Part shown: one piece after another, positions 35,640 to 43,857 of the stretch | Numbering within the stretch: the stretch's first letter is position 1 | How the letters are laid out: each line of letters begins with the position of its first letter | The notes under the pieces: generated by a model | Seen by the model: the letters and a program-made list of their open reading frames with translations, nothing else | Database searches by the model: none | What the model was told of the DNA's origin: nothing | Translations under genes and position numbers: made by a program | Assembly (NCBI RefSeq): GCF_004210215.2 | Contig: NZ_CP067394.1 | Span: 2,170,001-2,234,000 of the forward strand | DNA: 64,000 bases | Reading direction: 5' to 3' | Source of the DNA: Cryobacterium sp. SO1 | GTDB lineage: Bacteria > Actinomycetota > Actinomycetes > Actinomycetales > Microbacteriaceae

Positions 35640-36197
35640 ATGACAGCGTCCCTGGTCGACTGGGCGTCCAGCGACCAGGGAGCCTCATTGGGCGAAGACG
35701 AACTCGACGGGCCACTCTCGGCAGAGCCGCCGCATCCCATCAACTGGAATCTCCTCAGCGCAGACGACGCCGAAACGGAGTGGATCGAACTCAACCGTTG
35801 GGTGAACTGGCTACGACGGACCTACGGGCTTCCGGCATCCGTCGTGCCACCCTTCTGGCACCGCCACCCCGAACTCGTCTGGGAACTCTCAGCACTGCAC
35901 CTGCACTGGCTCTGCGCCTACGACCCCGACCAGCACGGCTCGGCCCCATTCGGATGGCACCGCGACTTCGCGGATGCTCGCCAGCGCCTCCACGACTGGG
36001 TTGCGACATCGGGGACGCGCCTCGATCGCGACCGTCCGACGCGCCAAGCTTCGTGGCCAGGAGAGCCGCCGGCGGATGCTGTCGATGACATCGTGATCAG
36101 CGATCGCGACGAGGACTTCGTGCAGTTCGTCGTCGATGACGTCGCCAGGCGCCGCGCGGCCGAGGCGGCTTTCTATGCACGCGCCGAATCTCCTTGA
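35640..36197 (+). CDS. DUF4913-like protein
   Basis: A 185-residue protein with the conserved tryptophan-rich part WVNWLRRTYGLPASVVPPFW, LSALHLHWLCAYD and FGWHRDFADARQRLHDWV seen in actinobacterial DUF4913 proteins of conjugative elements. Last gene of the module; function unknown. Confidence 0.75.
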   Translation: MTASLVDWASSDQGASLGEDELDGPLSAEPPHPINWNLLSADDAETEWIELNRWVNWLRRTYGLPASVVPPFWHRHPELVWELSALHLHWLCAYDPDQHGSAPFGWHRDFADARQRLHDWVATSGTRLDRDRPTRQASWPGEPPADAVDDIVISDRDEDFVQFVVDDVARRRAAEAAFYARAESP

Positions 36198-36480
36198 TTC
36201 AAGGACTCGTTTTCTTGGGGATCAAGGAAATCGACTCTTGACCAGTGCGTGCACGAATCGACAAGGTGCTGCGAGTATCGCCGCTGAGCATCATGGTCAC
36301 GGGCGTGAAGTGCCCGGTTGGCCCACGCTGACCGCTCCTTTTCTCGGGCAGGCATAACGGGAATCGTCAGACCCCCACCCTTGATGTGGAACGCACTCTG
36401 TACCCCGGGGCAGTGGGCCTACCCTTGGCCGTCCGACTTGCGGGCGCTTTGTGGCCCGAGCTGCCTTGCATGCGGGACTT

Positions 36481-37077
36481 CTACTTGAGACCGTCTGCGT
36501 CGAGGCGCCCAGACCTGATGATCGACATCGTGAGGGCGTCGACGTACTGGCCGTCGAATCTGTGCGCATCGCGCCGCCTGCCCTCGAGTGCGAAACCACT
36601 GCGTTCATACACGTGCTGGGCACGGGGATTGAAAGCGAAGACCTCAAGCTCGATGCGGTGCAGTGTCGTGGTTCGAAACGCATGCCCGATGATCAGCCGC
36701 GTAGCCTCGGTACCGAGCCCGCGGTCACGCCCCGAAGGACCGATGAGAATGCGAAAGTTGCAGCTGTCATTCTCCGGGCTGAGTTCATTCAGCACCACTT
36801 CACCTACGCAAGCCGCCGACGCCTGCTCGATGATCGCGAAATCCAGACGATCGGGTTGCTCGGCTCTCGTTTCATACCACTGGCGAGTTGCCGAGTCGAG
36901 GATGGCCTCACGACCGTGCGCTTCGGCTGTGGTGTGAACGCTTCCCGTAAGAGTGAGCACTTCGGGGTCGGCAAGGATGGTGCCCATGGCGTCAATATCT
37001 CCGGCCTCGAACGAGCGCAAGACAACGCGCTCTCCCACGAGAGTGGACTTATCGGTAAAGAATCCTTCATGGGCCAT
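36481..37077 (-). CDS. GNAT N-acetyltransferase (RimJ/RimL type)
   Basis: A 198-residue acetyltransferase: LVGERVVLRSFEAGD start, CVGEVVLNEL, RGLGTEATRLIIGHAF (acetyl-CoA loop, here GRDRGLGTEA) and HRIELEVFAFNPRAQHVYERSGF. Start at the ATG giving MAHEGFFTDK; an ATG seven codons upstream cannot be excluded, as neither has a strong ribosome site. The acceptor is unknown. Confidence 0.82.
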   Translation of the reverse strand: MAHEGFFTDKSTLVGERVVLRSFEAGDIDAMGTILADPEVLTLTGSVHTTAEAHGREAILDSATRQWYETRAEQPDRLDFAIIEQASAACVGEVVLNELSPENDSCNFRILIGPSGRDRGLGTEATRLIIGHAFRTTTLHRIELEVFAFNPRAQHVYERSGFALEGRRRDAHRFDGQYVDALTMSIIRSGRLDADGLK

Positions 37078-37189
37078 TCGCCCATCATGCACGACCATGG
37101 CCGCTATCCGTGTCTGACCCAGTACGCCACCGATCTATTGCCTCTGTGGACATCGCTGAGACCCACGCCTTTTGATGTCCGAACAGGTC

Positions 37190-37260
37190 CCCTTGTGACA
37201 CTCGACGAGCTCCACCCTGGGATGGCGACTTTCGCTCTCGACCAGCGTCGCTGACCGTCC
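37190..37260 (-). repeat. 71-bp dispersed repeat, copy 1
   Basis: CCCTTGTGACACTCGACGAG ... CGTCGCTGACCGTCC; matches copies at 39566 and 51694 over the full 71 bases with two to five mismatches by eye. The sequence is partly self-complementary (CGACG/CGTCG, CGAGC/GCTCG and CCACCC/GGGATGG arms), so it can fold. Copies 1 and 2 lie between convergent or same-strand genes. Confidence 0.8.
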
Positions 37261-37306
37261 CTGAGCGAGAAGTGGTGCGCGGCTTGACGCAGCTGGCGCG
37301 GTTCTT

Positions 37307-37795
37307 TCAGGGCCTGGCCGCTTCGTAGATCCGTTGAAGGAGCCCCGCGAGAAGCTTCTGTTCCTCCGCGTTGAGGGCCGAGGTGATGGCACGCTCAGTC
37401 TCGAGATGGGGCGGGAGGGCAGTCTCGATCAGCTGTCTTCCGTTGTCGGTGAGCGCGACGAGTGTTCCGCGGCCATCATCGGGATTTGACTCTCGCCTGA
37501 TTAGCCCACGGGTTTCCAACTTGTTGAGCCGCTGTGCCACCGCGCTCGTCGAGATCATGGCATCGCGTGCTAGTTCTGCCGGGGCGATCCGATAGGGGCT
37601 GCCGCTACGCAGGAGCGTGGCGAGCACGTCGAAAGATGAAGCGTCCAGGCCATTTCGCGCGAATGTCCTTGATAGCCGTGATTCGACTGCGAGGGCCGCG
37701 CGACTCAACCGCCCGATGATCGCCATTGGCGAGACATCGAGGTTGGGCTTCTCAGCGTGCCATTGCTCGAGGATTCGATCCACCTGGTTTTCCAT
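37307..37795 (-). CDS. MarR-family transcriptional regulator
   Basis: A 162-residue winged-helix regulator: RLSRAALAVESRLSRTFARNGLDASSFDVLATLLRSG, DAMISTSAVAQRLNKLETRGLI (recognition helix) and the wing RRESNPDDGRGTLVALTDNGRQ. It is divergent from a drug/metabolite transporter gene and the gap between them holds a double palindrome, so it most likely represses both. Confidence 0.88.
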   Translation of the reverse strand: MENQVDRILEQWHAEKPNLDVSPMAIIGRLSRAALAVESRLSRTFARNGLDASSFDVLATLLRSGSPYRIAPAELARDAMISTSAVAQRLNKLETRGLIRRESNPDDGRGTLVALTDNGRQLIETALPPHLETERAITSALNAEEQKLLAGLLQRIYEAARP

Positions 37796-37815
37796 GCTTC
37801 CTAACCTATCAATTG

Positions 37816-37848
37816 CTAAGCACTTAGGTATGATGCCTAAGTGCTTAG
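37816..37848. promoter_or_regulatory. double-palindrome operator of the MarR-DMT pair
   Basis: CTAAGCACTTAGG (37816-37828) and CCTAAGTGCTTAG (37836-37848) are exact reverse complements, and each contains its own palindrome CTAAG-N2-CTTAG. The second copy covers the GTG start of the transporter. This is the classic shape of a MarR binding site pair in a divergent promoter; binding itself is inferred. Confidence 0.7.
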
Positions 37849-38743
37849 TAATCGAACCTATCTTTTGGCAACCACCGCTTTGGCTCCCACACTCTGGGGC
37901 ACCACATACCTGACGACCACATTGTTCCTACCCGAGGATCAACCTCTGCTCGCCGGAACTTTGCGCGCGCTTCCTGCGGGCGCCCTGCTCCTAATACTCT
38001 GCCGCCGGCTGCCTCGCGGCGAGTGGTGGTGGAAGTCCTGGGTCCTCGGAGTACTCAACATTGGGGCGTTCTTTGCGTTGCTCTTCATCGCGGCCTACAG
38101 GCTCCCTGGCGGTGTGGCCGCCATCGTTGGTGGCCTTCAGCCCCTCGTTGTCGCACTCCTCGCCAGTCGTGTCCTCCACGAACGGCTGACCGGGCGCGTG
38201 CTGGCAGCCGGTGCGGCTGGATCGTTCGGTGTCTGCCTCATAGTGCTTCAGGCGCAAGCACGACTTGACGCCATCGGCATCCTCGCCGCCGTCGCCGGCA
38301 CCCTCTCCATGGCATCCGGGATCGTGCTCTCTAAGAAGTGGGGGCAGCCTGCGCCGCCACTTGCCACAACCGCATGGCAGCTCATCGCTGGAGGGCTCAC
38401 CCTCCTGCCCGTCCTGCTCATGATCGAGGGACTCCCCGCTACACCCCTGACAACGACGAACATCGTCGGTTACGCCTATCTTTCTGTGGCCGGCACCGCA
38501 TTTGCCTACGTCGTGTGGTTCCGCGGAATCGCTCGACTTCCCGCAAGCACCACAGCTTTTCTCGGCTTACTCAGCCCAGTAGTGGCGATACTCCTTGGTT
38601 GGACTATCGCCCGAGAGAGTCTCAGCTCCATACAGGTGGCTGGAATCGTTATCGTGCTGGGCTCGATTTCTGCCGTCATCGTCTCCAAATCCGCGAAACC
38701 TGTCCCGGCTACCGAAGGGTCTGTCGCGGAACCCTCCCGTTAG
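37841..38743 (+). CDS. EamA/DMT-family transporter
   Basis: A 300-residue protein with ten predicted membrane helices in two EamA repeats (LLATTALAPTLWGTTYLTTT at the start; LIAGGLTLLPVLLMIEG and GYAYLSVAGTAFAYVVW in the second half), of the RhaT/YdcZ-type drug/metabolite transporter superfamily. The GTG start overlaps the MarR operator and has no clear ribosome site, so translation may be leaderless or start at a downstream TTG. Probable efflux pump under MarR control. Confidence 0.83.
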   Translation: MLSNRTYLLATTALAPTLWGTTYLTTTLFLPEDQPLLAGTLRALPAGALLLILCRRLPRGEWWWKSWVLGVLNIGAFFALLFIAAYRLPGGVAAIVGGLQPLVVALLASRVLHERLTGRVLAAGAAGSFGVCLIVLQAQARLDAIGILAAVAGTLSMASGIVLSKKWGQPAPPLATTAWQLIAGGLTLLPVLLMIEGLPATPLTTTNIVGYAYLSVAGTAFAYVVWFRGIARLPASTTAFLGLLSPVVAILLGWTIARESLSSIQVAGIVIVLGSISAVIVSKSAKPVPATEGSVAEPSR

Positions 38744-38976
38744 ACGCTCCCCATCGGGAGCTTTGAGAGACCAGCGTGCCGCCGGCCGTGTCAATTGCTC
38801 TGGAACATTGGAGTTCCGGTTTTGGAAATAGCGTCTGCGCCCATCTGCTGGCCGCAAAGAGGCGCGATGCCGCCGTCATGGGATGCTGAATGGTGTCTGA
38901 ATCGGTCCCAGTCCCAGAGAGCGTCTTGTACCAACCATTTTGGTCGTTGACCTGAAATTAATTTGGAGCCCAAATC

Positions 38977-39546
38977 GTGATCCAACTACCCTCGATCGAT
39001 GATCACACCGCCCTGATCGTCGTTGACGCTCAGCAAGGATTTGACCAAGGCGAATGGTGGGGACCCCGAAACAACGCCGACTGTGATCAGAACATCGCAG
39101 CGTTAGTGAACGAGTGGCACAGGCTTTCGCGACCGGTCGTCTTCGTGCAGCATAATTCCTCCAATCCGCTCTCCCCCCTGCACCCCAGCCACCTCGGCCA
39201 CGCGTTGAAAAGCTACATGTCCGGCACTCCGGACCTATTGGTCCAGAAAACGGTCAACTCAAGTTTTCACGGCACACCCGACCTTGACTCCTGGCTTCGA
39301 GAAAACGCTATCTCGACCATTGTGATCTGCGGCATCACCACCAATCACTGCTGCGAAACAACAGCACGCATTGGCGGAAACCTGGGATACACCGTCTACT
39401 TTGCTGTAGATGCGACTCACACATTTGACAGGCCAGACCTCGAAGGTGGAACGATCAGCGCGGCGGAACTTTCCCGAATCACCGCTATCAATCTTCACGA
39501 CGAGTTCGCCACCGTCGTCCTCTCGCACGAACTTCTCAACCGCTGA
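38977..39546 (+). CDS. isochorismatase-family cysteine hydrolase
   Basis: A 189-residue hydrolase with the family triad: ALIVVDAQQGFD (Asp), LLVQKTVNSSFHGT (Lys) and VICGITTNHCCETTAR (Cys). Typical members act on isochorismate, nicotinamide, N-carbamoyl amides or related substrates; the substrate cannot be told. GTG start with a GGAG site upstream. Stands alone. Confidence 0.85.
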   Translation: MIQLPSIDDHTALIVVDAQQGFDQGEWWGPRNNADCDQNIAALVNEWHRLSRPVVFVQHNSSNPLSPLHPSHLGHALKSYMSGTPDLLVQKTVNSSFHGTPDLDSWLRENAISTIVICGITTNHCCETTARIGGNLGYTVYFAVDATHTFDRPDLEGGTISAAELSRITAINLHDEFATVVLSHELLNR

Positions 39547-39565
39547 AGACGATCCGTTACGGGCT

Positions 39566-39636
39566 CCCTTGTGACACTCGACGAGCTCCACCCTGGGATG
39601 GCGACTTTCGCGCTCGACCTGCGTCGCTGACCGTCC
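39566..39636 (-). repeat. 71-bp dispersed repeat, copy 2
   Basis: Differs from copy 1 at two positions by eye. It follows the isochorismatase gene and is followed by CCGTCCGGCTTACGG, a stretch that also occurs at about 47219-47235 without the rest of the repeat. Confidence 0.8.
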
Positions 39637-39655
39637 GGCTTACGGTCACACTGTG

Positions 39656-40147
39656 TCATCGCCACCGCGATGTGCGCCGCCGTTCGGCTGGGCGAATTTC
39701 GAATACCGGGTATGCGGCCGCTACAGCTTCGAAGTCCGCGAGCGGGGCGTCCTTGTCGACCGGGATATGTGGCCGTCCCCCTGGTGCGCGCCGAAGGTAG
39801 TTCTTGATGATGGGCGCCCGGAGATTCACGTCCACCATGGTCAGAACGACGTCCCGCCTTCTGCCCGCACGAATGACAGCGTGGCCATCTGCGGCGAGCA
39901 CGTTGCGCACCCAGCGGGCGCCGTGGCCGAGCATTGAGACGACGTAGCGCCGACCGTCGACTTTGGCCGTCACGAGGGGAAGGGCGAGCCTGGTGCCGGA
40001 CTTGGGGTTGACGGTGTCAAGGCGAATCAACCACCATCCCGTAAGTCCGGACGCCGCGAGGCGGGCCATCGTGCGATTGGCTCGCATGGCGGATGCTCCG
40101 GGTCGGCCGCCCAGGTACATCTCCCGGTGGCGTTCATTGAATCCCAT
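39656..40147 (-). CDS. nitroreductase-type deazaflavin (F420)-dependent oxidoreductase
   Basis: A 163-residue split-beta-barrel protein: SGTRLALPLVTAKVDGRRYVVSMLGHGARWVRNVLAADGHAVIR, the pattern of actinobacterial Ddn-like F420-binding reductases. Cofactor and substrate are inferred from the family. A small membrane protein gene ends four bases upstream, suggesting a two-gene operon. Confidence 0.78.
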   Translation of the reverse strand: MGFNERHREMYLGGRPGASAMRANRTMARLAASGLTGWWLIRLDTVNPKSGTRLALPLVTAKVDGRRYVVSMLGHGARWVRNVLAADGHAVIRAGRRRDVVLTMVDVNLRAPIIKNYLRRAPGGRPHIPVDKDAPLADFEAVAAAYPVFEIRPAERRRTSRWR

Positions 40148-40151
40148 GACG

Positions 40152-40424
40152 TCAAGTATCCGCCGTGTCGACCAAGCCAATGTCGAGAGCCAGTCCGTCC
40201 GAGTCCGCGGGGTACTCGCGGGGGCGAGGCATCGATATCGGTTCGGCCCAATTGCGCGCGAGCAACCAGTAGGCGCCGGCTGGCACCAGAACCGTGAGCA
40301 CCGGGACAAGTGCCGCCCACAGGGCCACGGAATCCTGGCGGTCCTCCAGACGCGGCATGGCGACAGCCGCGGCGACGACGGCCACGGTTGCGGTCGCAGT
40401 CAGCTCGCCGGCGCCGAGATTCAC
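40152..40424 (-). CDS. small two-helix membrane protein
   Basis: A 90-residue protein from a GTG at 40424 with two membrane helices (TATVAVVAAAVAM and ALVPVLTVLVPAGAYWLLA) and an acidic tail. It precedes the F420-type reductase gene by four bases. Start uncertain because no good ribosome site is visible. Confidence 0.5.
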   Translation of the reverse strand: MNLGAGELTATATVAVVAAAVAMPRLEDRQDSVALWAALVPVLTVLVPAGAYWLLARNWAEPISMPRPREYPADSDGLALDIGLVDTADT

Positions 40425-40482
40425 GTACTTGCGCCGCAGTGTTTCTCGCCATTTTGGGCAACAGTACGCATTCGAGCGTACC

Positions 40483-40524
40483 GGTTCGAGTTTTTTCGCA
40501 TGCTATGTTCGATAAAACTCGTAC
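40483..40524. promoter_or_regulatory. operator upstream of MFS gene (ArsR-type)
   Basis: GTTCGAGTTTTTTCG (from 40484) and, facing it, GTTCGATAAAACTCGTAC (40507-40524). The second is nearly the same as the site before the arsR-type gene (42178), pointing to control of both promoters by one regulator. Confidence 0.6.
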
Positions 40525-40542
40525 AACGGATCTGAGGCCCTA

Positions 40543-41778
40543 ATGAACATCATCGAGGAAGAATCACCTGCCTCCGCCCCCGGGCTCACAGACAACTGGC
40601 CGCAGCTGCGGATGCTGCTGGCGGCATCACTGGTTACCGCGGTCTTTGCGCTCTCGAATTCACCGACCCCGCTCTACGTGCGGTGGCAGGCGCAGCTCGG
40701 ATTCTCGGACGGCACCCTGACGCTGATCTTTGCCGCGTACATTGCCGGACTGCTCTTGACCCTGCTGGTCGCCGGTCAACTGGCCGACCGGTTTGGACGC
40801 AAACCTGTGCTCATCCCCGGCCTAACGCTGGCGATTGCGGCGTGCACTCTGTTCGCTGTCGCCGACACCGTCACGGTCCTGGTCCTTGCGCGGTTTCTGA
40901 CCGGTATCTCCGTCGGCGTCATCGTCTCGGCCGGAATCGCCGCCGTGGTCGACCTGGGTGGACCCACTCGCCGGCGTCAAGCATCGCTGACCGCGTCGGT
41001 GGCCATGGTGCTGGGCGCCGGCCTCGGCCCGCTGCTCGGCGGGCTGTTCGCTCAGATTCTGGCAGCACCAATCGTGCCGCTCTTTCTGACCGAGCTGGTC
41101 ATCTTGGTGGCCGCCCTCATCGTGGCCATCGCACTGCCCCTCAAACAGCACCATGTGCGCGCCAGCGAAGCCACCCGGGAGGGGCGCACCTGGCGGCTCC
41201 CCCGGGTTCCCCGTGAATACCGGATGCATGTGGGCCTCGGCATCGCCGTGTTCGCCCCGGGAATCACCGCAACGTCATTCGTGCTCTCACTCGGCCCCTC
41301 ATTGCTGTCAACGCTGCTGAACATCACCAGCCCCCTTATCGCCGGCGGCATGGCCTGCGCGATGTTCCTGGCCGCGACCGGTGTTCAGTTGGCGGTCGGT
41401 CGGCTGCGGGTGCGCACAATCTTCATGCTGGGCAGCGTCGCCACAATCGCCTCGATGCTTTCCCTGGCCGTGGCGGTCAACGCTTCACTATCGGGGTTTC
41501 TGATCGCTGCCGCGTTGCTGGCCGGCGCCGGGCAGGGGCTCGGCCAACTCGGCGGGCTCACCCTGATCGGTGCGCACATTCCCGGGCATCTGCGGGCCGA
41601 GGCGAACTCCGTGCTCAACATCGGCGGGTACATCCCGGCCGGGTTGATTCCGGTGGCGACCGGCTTTCTGGTGGACGCCATCGGTCTCGCCCGCGCGGCC
41701 TCCGGTTTCGCGATCATTCTGGTCGCGACCGCTACGACCGCTCTCGTCTATGTTCACCGCCGGCTCGAGCGCGACTAG
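40543..41778 (+). CDS. MFS transporter
   Basis: A 411-residue, twelve-helix major-facilitator permease; the family motif A is GQLADRFGRKPVL between helices 2 and 3. Likely efflux: the next gene on the opposite strand is an ArsR-family regulator and shares an operator-like motif with this promoter. The cargo is unknown. Confidence 0.86.
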   Translation: MNIIEEESPASAPGLTDNWPQLRMLLAASLVTAVFALSNSPTPLYVRWQAQLGFSDGTLTLIFAAYIAGLLLTLLVAGQLADRFGRKPVLIPGLTLAIAACTLFAVADTVTVLVLARFLTGISVGVIVSAGIAAVVDLGGPTRRRQASLTASVAMVLGAGLGPLLGGLFAQILAAPIVPLFLTELVILVAALIVAIALPLKQHHVRASEATREGRTWRLPRVPREYRMHVGLGIAVFAPGITATSFVLSLGPSLLSTLLNITSPLIAGGMACAMFLAATGVQLAVGRLRVRTIFMLGSVATIASMLSLAVAVNASLSGFLIAAALLAGAGQGLGQLGGLTLIGAHIPGHLRAEANSVLNIGGYIPAGLIPVATGFLVDAIGLARAASGFAIILVATATTALVYVHRRLERD

Positions 41779-41790
41779 CGTGCGCGTGGG

Positions 41791-42159
41791 TCAGGGAGTC
41801 CAGGCGACGACGAGCTCGAGCAGACCGGGAAAGCGGGCGTTGAGGTCGTCGGTGCGAACTCGGCTGCGACGCTCGAGCCCGTACTGGCGCTGGCGAATGA
41901 GCCCGGCCGCGCGCAGCGCCTTGAAGTGGTGGGTGAGCGATGACTTGGGCCGATCGAATCCAAACCAGCCACACGTGTGATCAAAGGACTCGGACTCCAG
42001 CAGCAGACGCTGGATGATCGTCAACCGAAGCGGTTCGGCGAGAGCACCAAAGACGGCCTCCAGCCGGATCGACTGGGTCGCCGGTTCGGGGAGAGGCTCA
42101 GGCAGAAAATCGGGCTCTCCGAAGACATCCGCTGGGAATGTGGACGACACACGTGACAT
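41791..42159 (-). CDS. ArsR-family transcriptional regulator
   Basis: A 122-residue winged-helix repressor: VFGALAEPLRLTIIQRLL, FDHTCGWFGFDRPKSSLTHHFKALRAAGLIRQRQYG. The C(T)CGW sequence is shared with non-metal ArsR members that sense organic ligands or redox. It is convergent with the MFS gene; its promoter site (42178-42195) resembles that of the MFS gene. Confidence 0.84.
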   Translation of the reverse strand: MSRVSSTFPADVFGEPDFLPEPLPEPATQSIRLEAVFGALAEPLRLTIIQRLLLESESFDHTCGWFGFDRPKSSLTHHFKALRAAGLIRQRQYGLERRSRVRTDDLNARFPGLLELVVAWTP

Positions 42160-42177
42160 GGCCGCAGTCTACCATCA

Positions 42178-42195
42178 GTACGATAAAACTCGAAC
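42178..42195. promoter_or_regulatory. operator upstream of arsR-type gene
   Basis: GTACGATAAAACTCGAAC; shares CGATAAAACTCG with 40507-40524 and has a W-symmetric consensus GTWCGATAAAACTCGWAC. It covers the region where the promoter of the regulator and of the truncated plus-strand reductase fragment should lie. Confidence 0.6.
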
Positions 42196-42217
42196 AAATA
42201 TCTGGCCTGTTGAGAGG

Positions 42218-42304
42218 ATGCGCGTTCTCGTCATTGTCGCTCACCCCAACCTCGCCGTATCCCGGACGACGCCTACCTCCATCCACACAAAGAACTCGGC
42301 CTGA
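42218..42304 (+). pseudogene. N-terminal fragment of NAD(P)H:quinone-oxidoreductase-like gene
   Basis: Starts MRVLVIVAHPNLAVSR, the usual opening of flavodoxin-fold quinone reductases (KefF/MdaB type), then loses similarity and stops after 28 codons. An unrelated-looking reading continues in another frame. It starts 23 bases past the ArsR-type operator, so it may be what is left of a regulated target gene. Confidence 0.45.
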
Positions 42305-42339
42305 CTCGGAAGAACGCCTTCTCAGCCTTCCCTGGATGG

Positions 42340-42666
42340 TTAGAGCTGGCTCGTCATAACGCTGCCGAGGGCCGCGATGCGTGGTTCATTACGGCTGTAG
42401 TGCGTCCAGGGACCGATTCGGATACTGGTCACGAGTCCCGCGCGCTGGAGAACCGCCATGAACTGAGACGCCGTCGACTGCGACACATTTGCCCGCGCCT
42501 GGATGTGCTTCAGGCACACTCCGACTTCTTCCGCCGGCTGGTCTTGCGGCGGGAATGACTGCGGTTCTTTCAACCATCGCAGGATAGCCAGCCGCGTCGG
42601 GTGGCTCAGCGCTTTGAACGCCTGCACGACATCGTCTTCGGATAGCACGTCCATGCGGCTCAGCAT
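42340..42666 (-). CDS. ArsR-family transcriptional regulator (second)
   Basis: A 108-residue winged-helix regulator: DDVVQAFKALSHPTRLAILRWLKEP, CLKHIQARANVSQSTASQFMAVLQRAGLVTSIRIGPWTHYSRNE. Start at ATG 42666 or, four codons later, 42654; neither has a strong ribosome site. It is divergent from the SDR gene at 42742 and likely represses it. Confidence 0.8.
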   Translation of the reverse strand: MLSRMDVLSEDDVVQAFKALSHPTRLAILRWLKEPQSFPPQDQPAEEVGVCLKHIQARANVSQSTASQFMAVLQRAGLVTSIRIGPWTHYSRNEPRIAALGSVMTSQL

Positions 42667-42741
42667 ATCGTAAATTTGCGATTTCCCGATGTTAGGATAT
42701 TCTCTAAATCGTAAAACCACGATATGACGATAGGGGTGGGC

Positions 42742-43794
42742 ATGAGTACACGAACTGCATTGGTGGCAGGGGCACGTGGCGTGATCGGGGGAAACCTCAT
42801 CAAACACCTCCAGGCGGAGGGCGGCTGGAACATCATCGGACTGTCACGACGCGGCGGTGACGACTCCGGCAGAGTCAGACATATCGCTGTCGACCTTCTC
42901 AACAGGCAGGACACCACCGACAAACTCAGCACCCTTTCGGACGTGACTCACGTGTTCTATGCGGCGTATCAGGATCGTCCGAGCTGGGCGGAACTTGTGC
43001 CGCCCAACCTCGCCATGCTCGTCAACACGATTGATGCGATCGAACCGGTCGCGACCGGACTCGAACACGTCAGCCTGATGCAGGGGTACAAGGTGTACGG
43101 TGCGCACCTGGGCCCGTTCTCCTCGCCGGCGAAGGAAAACGATCCGCCCCACATGCCGCCCGAATTCAACGTGGATCAGCAACAGTTCCTCGAATCCCGT
43201 CAGAACGGCAAGGCGTGGACCTGGTCCGCCTTGCGCCCCTCCGTTGTGTGCGGGATCGGGTTGGGCAACCCGATGAACCTGGCAATGGTGATCGCCATCT
43301 ACGCCTCAATCAGTAAAGAACTCGGCATCCCGCTGCGCTTCCCCGGAAAGCCCGCCGCGTATAACAGTCTGATCGAAATGACCGACGCCGGAGTGCTCGC
43401 GAAGGCGACCGTGTGGGCGGCCACCAACCCCGACACGGTCAACCAGGCGTTCAACATCACGAACGGCGACATCTTCCGATGGAGCAGCATGTGGCCGAAG
43501 ATCGCAGCGTTCTTCGGCATCGAGGTGGCACCGCCTCTACCCATGTCCTTGACTGACATCATGGCCGACAAACAGGACCTCTGGGATCGAATGGTCACCC
43601 GGCACGGACTCCAGACGACGCCCTACGCCGATGTCTCATCCTGGCCGTTCGGCGACTTCGTCTTCGCGTGGGATTACGACGTTCTCGCCGACGGGTCAAA
43701 GGCTCGGCGCGCGGGATTCCACGAATACGTCGAAACGGAGAGCATGTTCATGAAAATCTTCACCGATCTCCGAGACCAGCGCATCATTCCCTGA
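42742..43794 (+). CDS. SDR-family reductase, PRISE-like
   Basis: A 350-residue NAD(P)-dependent reductase: TALVAGARGVIGGNLIKHL (nucleotide loop), YAAYQDRPSWAE, LMQGYKVYGAHLGPF (Tyr-Lys equivalents as in progesterone 5-beta-reductase/iridoid synthase-like enzymes), WTWSALRPSVVCGIGLGNPMNL. It would reduce an activated C=C bond of an unknown substrate. ATG 42742 is preceded by AGGGGTGGG. Controlled probably by the divergent ArsR protein. Confidence 0.8.
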   Translation: MSTRTALVAGARGVIGGNLIKHLQAEGGWNIIGLSRRGGDDSGRVRHIAVDLLNRQDTTDKLSTLSDVTHVFYAAYQDRPSWAELVPPNLAMLVNTIDAIEPVATGLEHVSLMQGYKVYGAHLGPFSSPAKENDPPHMPPEFNVDQQQFLESRQNGKAWTWSALRPSVVCGIGLGNPMNLAMVIAIYASISKELGIPLRFPGKPAAYNSLIEMTDAGVLAKATVWAATNPDTVNQAFNITNGDIFRWSSMWPKIAAFFGIEVAPPLPMSLTDIMADKQDLWDRMVTRHGLQTTPYADVSSWPFGDFVFAWDYDVLADGSKARRAGFHEYVETESMFMKIFTDLRDQRIIP

Positions 43795-43857
43795 CAGATT
43801 GTGCCCGTTGAGGGTTCCTCTTGCGTGAGGCTGCACGATGATCCCAGCCACTCGGGC

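Noticed and set aside
36198..36480. Short frames between the DUF4913 and GNAT genes
   Set aside because: No codon-use or motif support; probably spacer at the end of the conjugation module.
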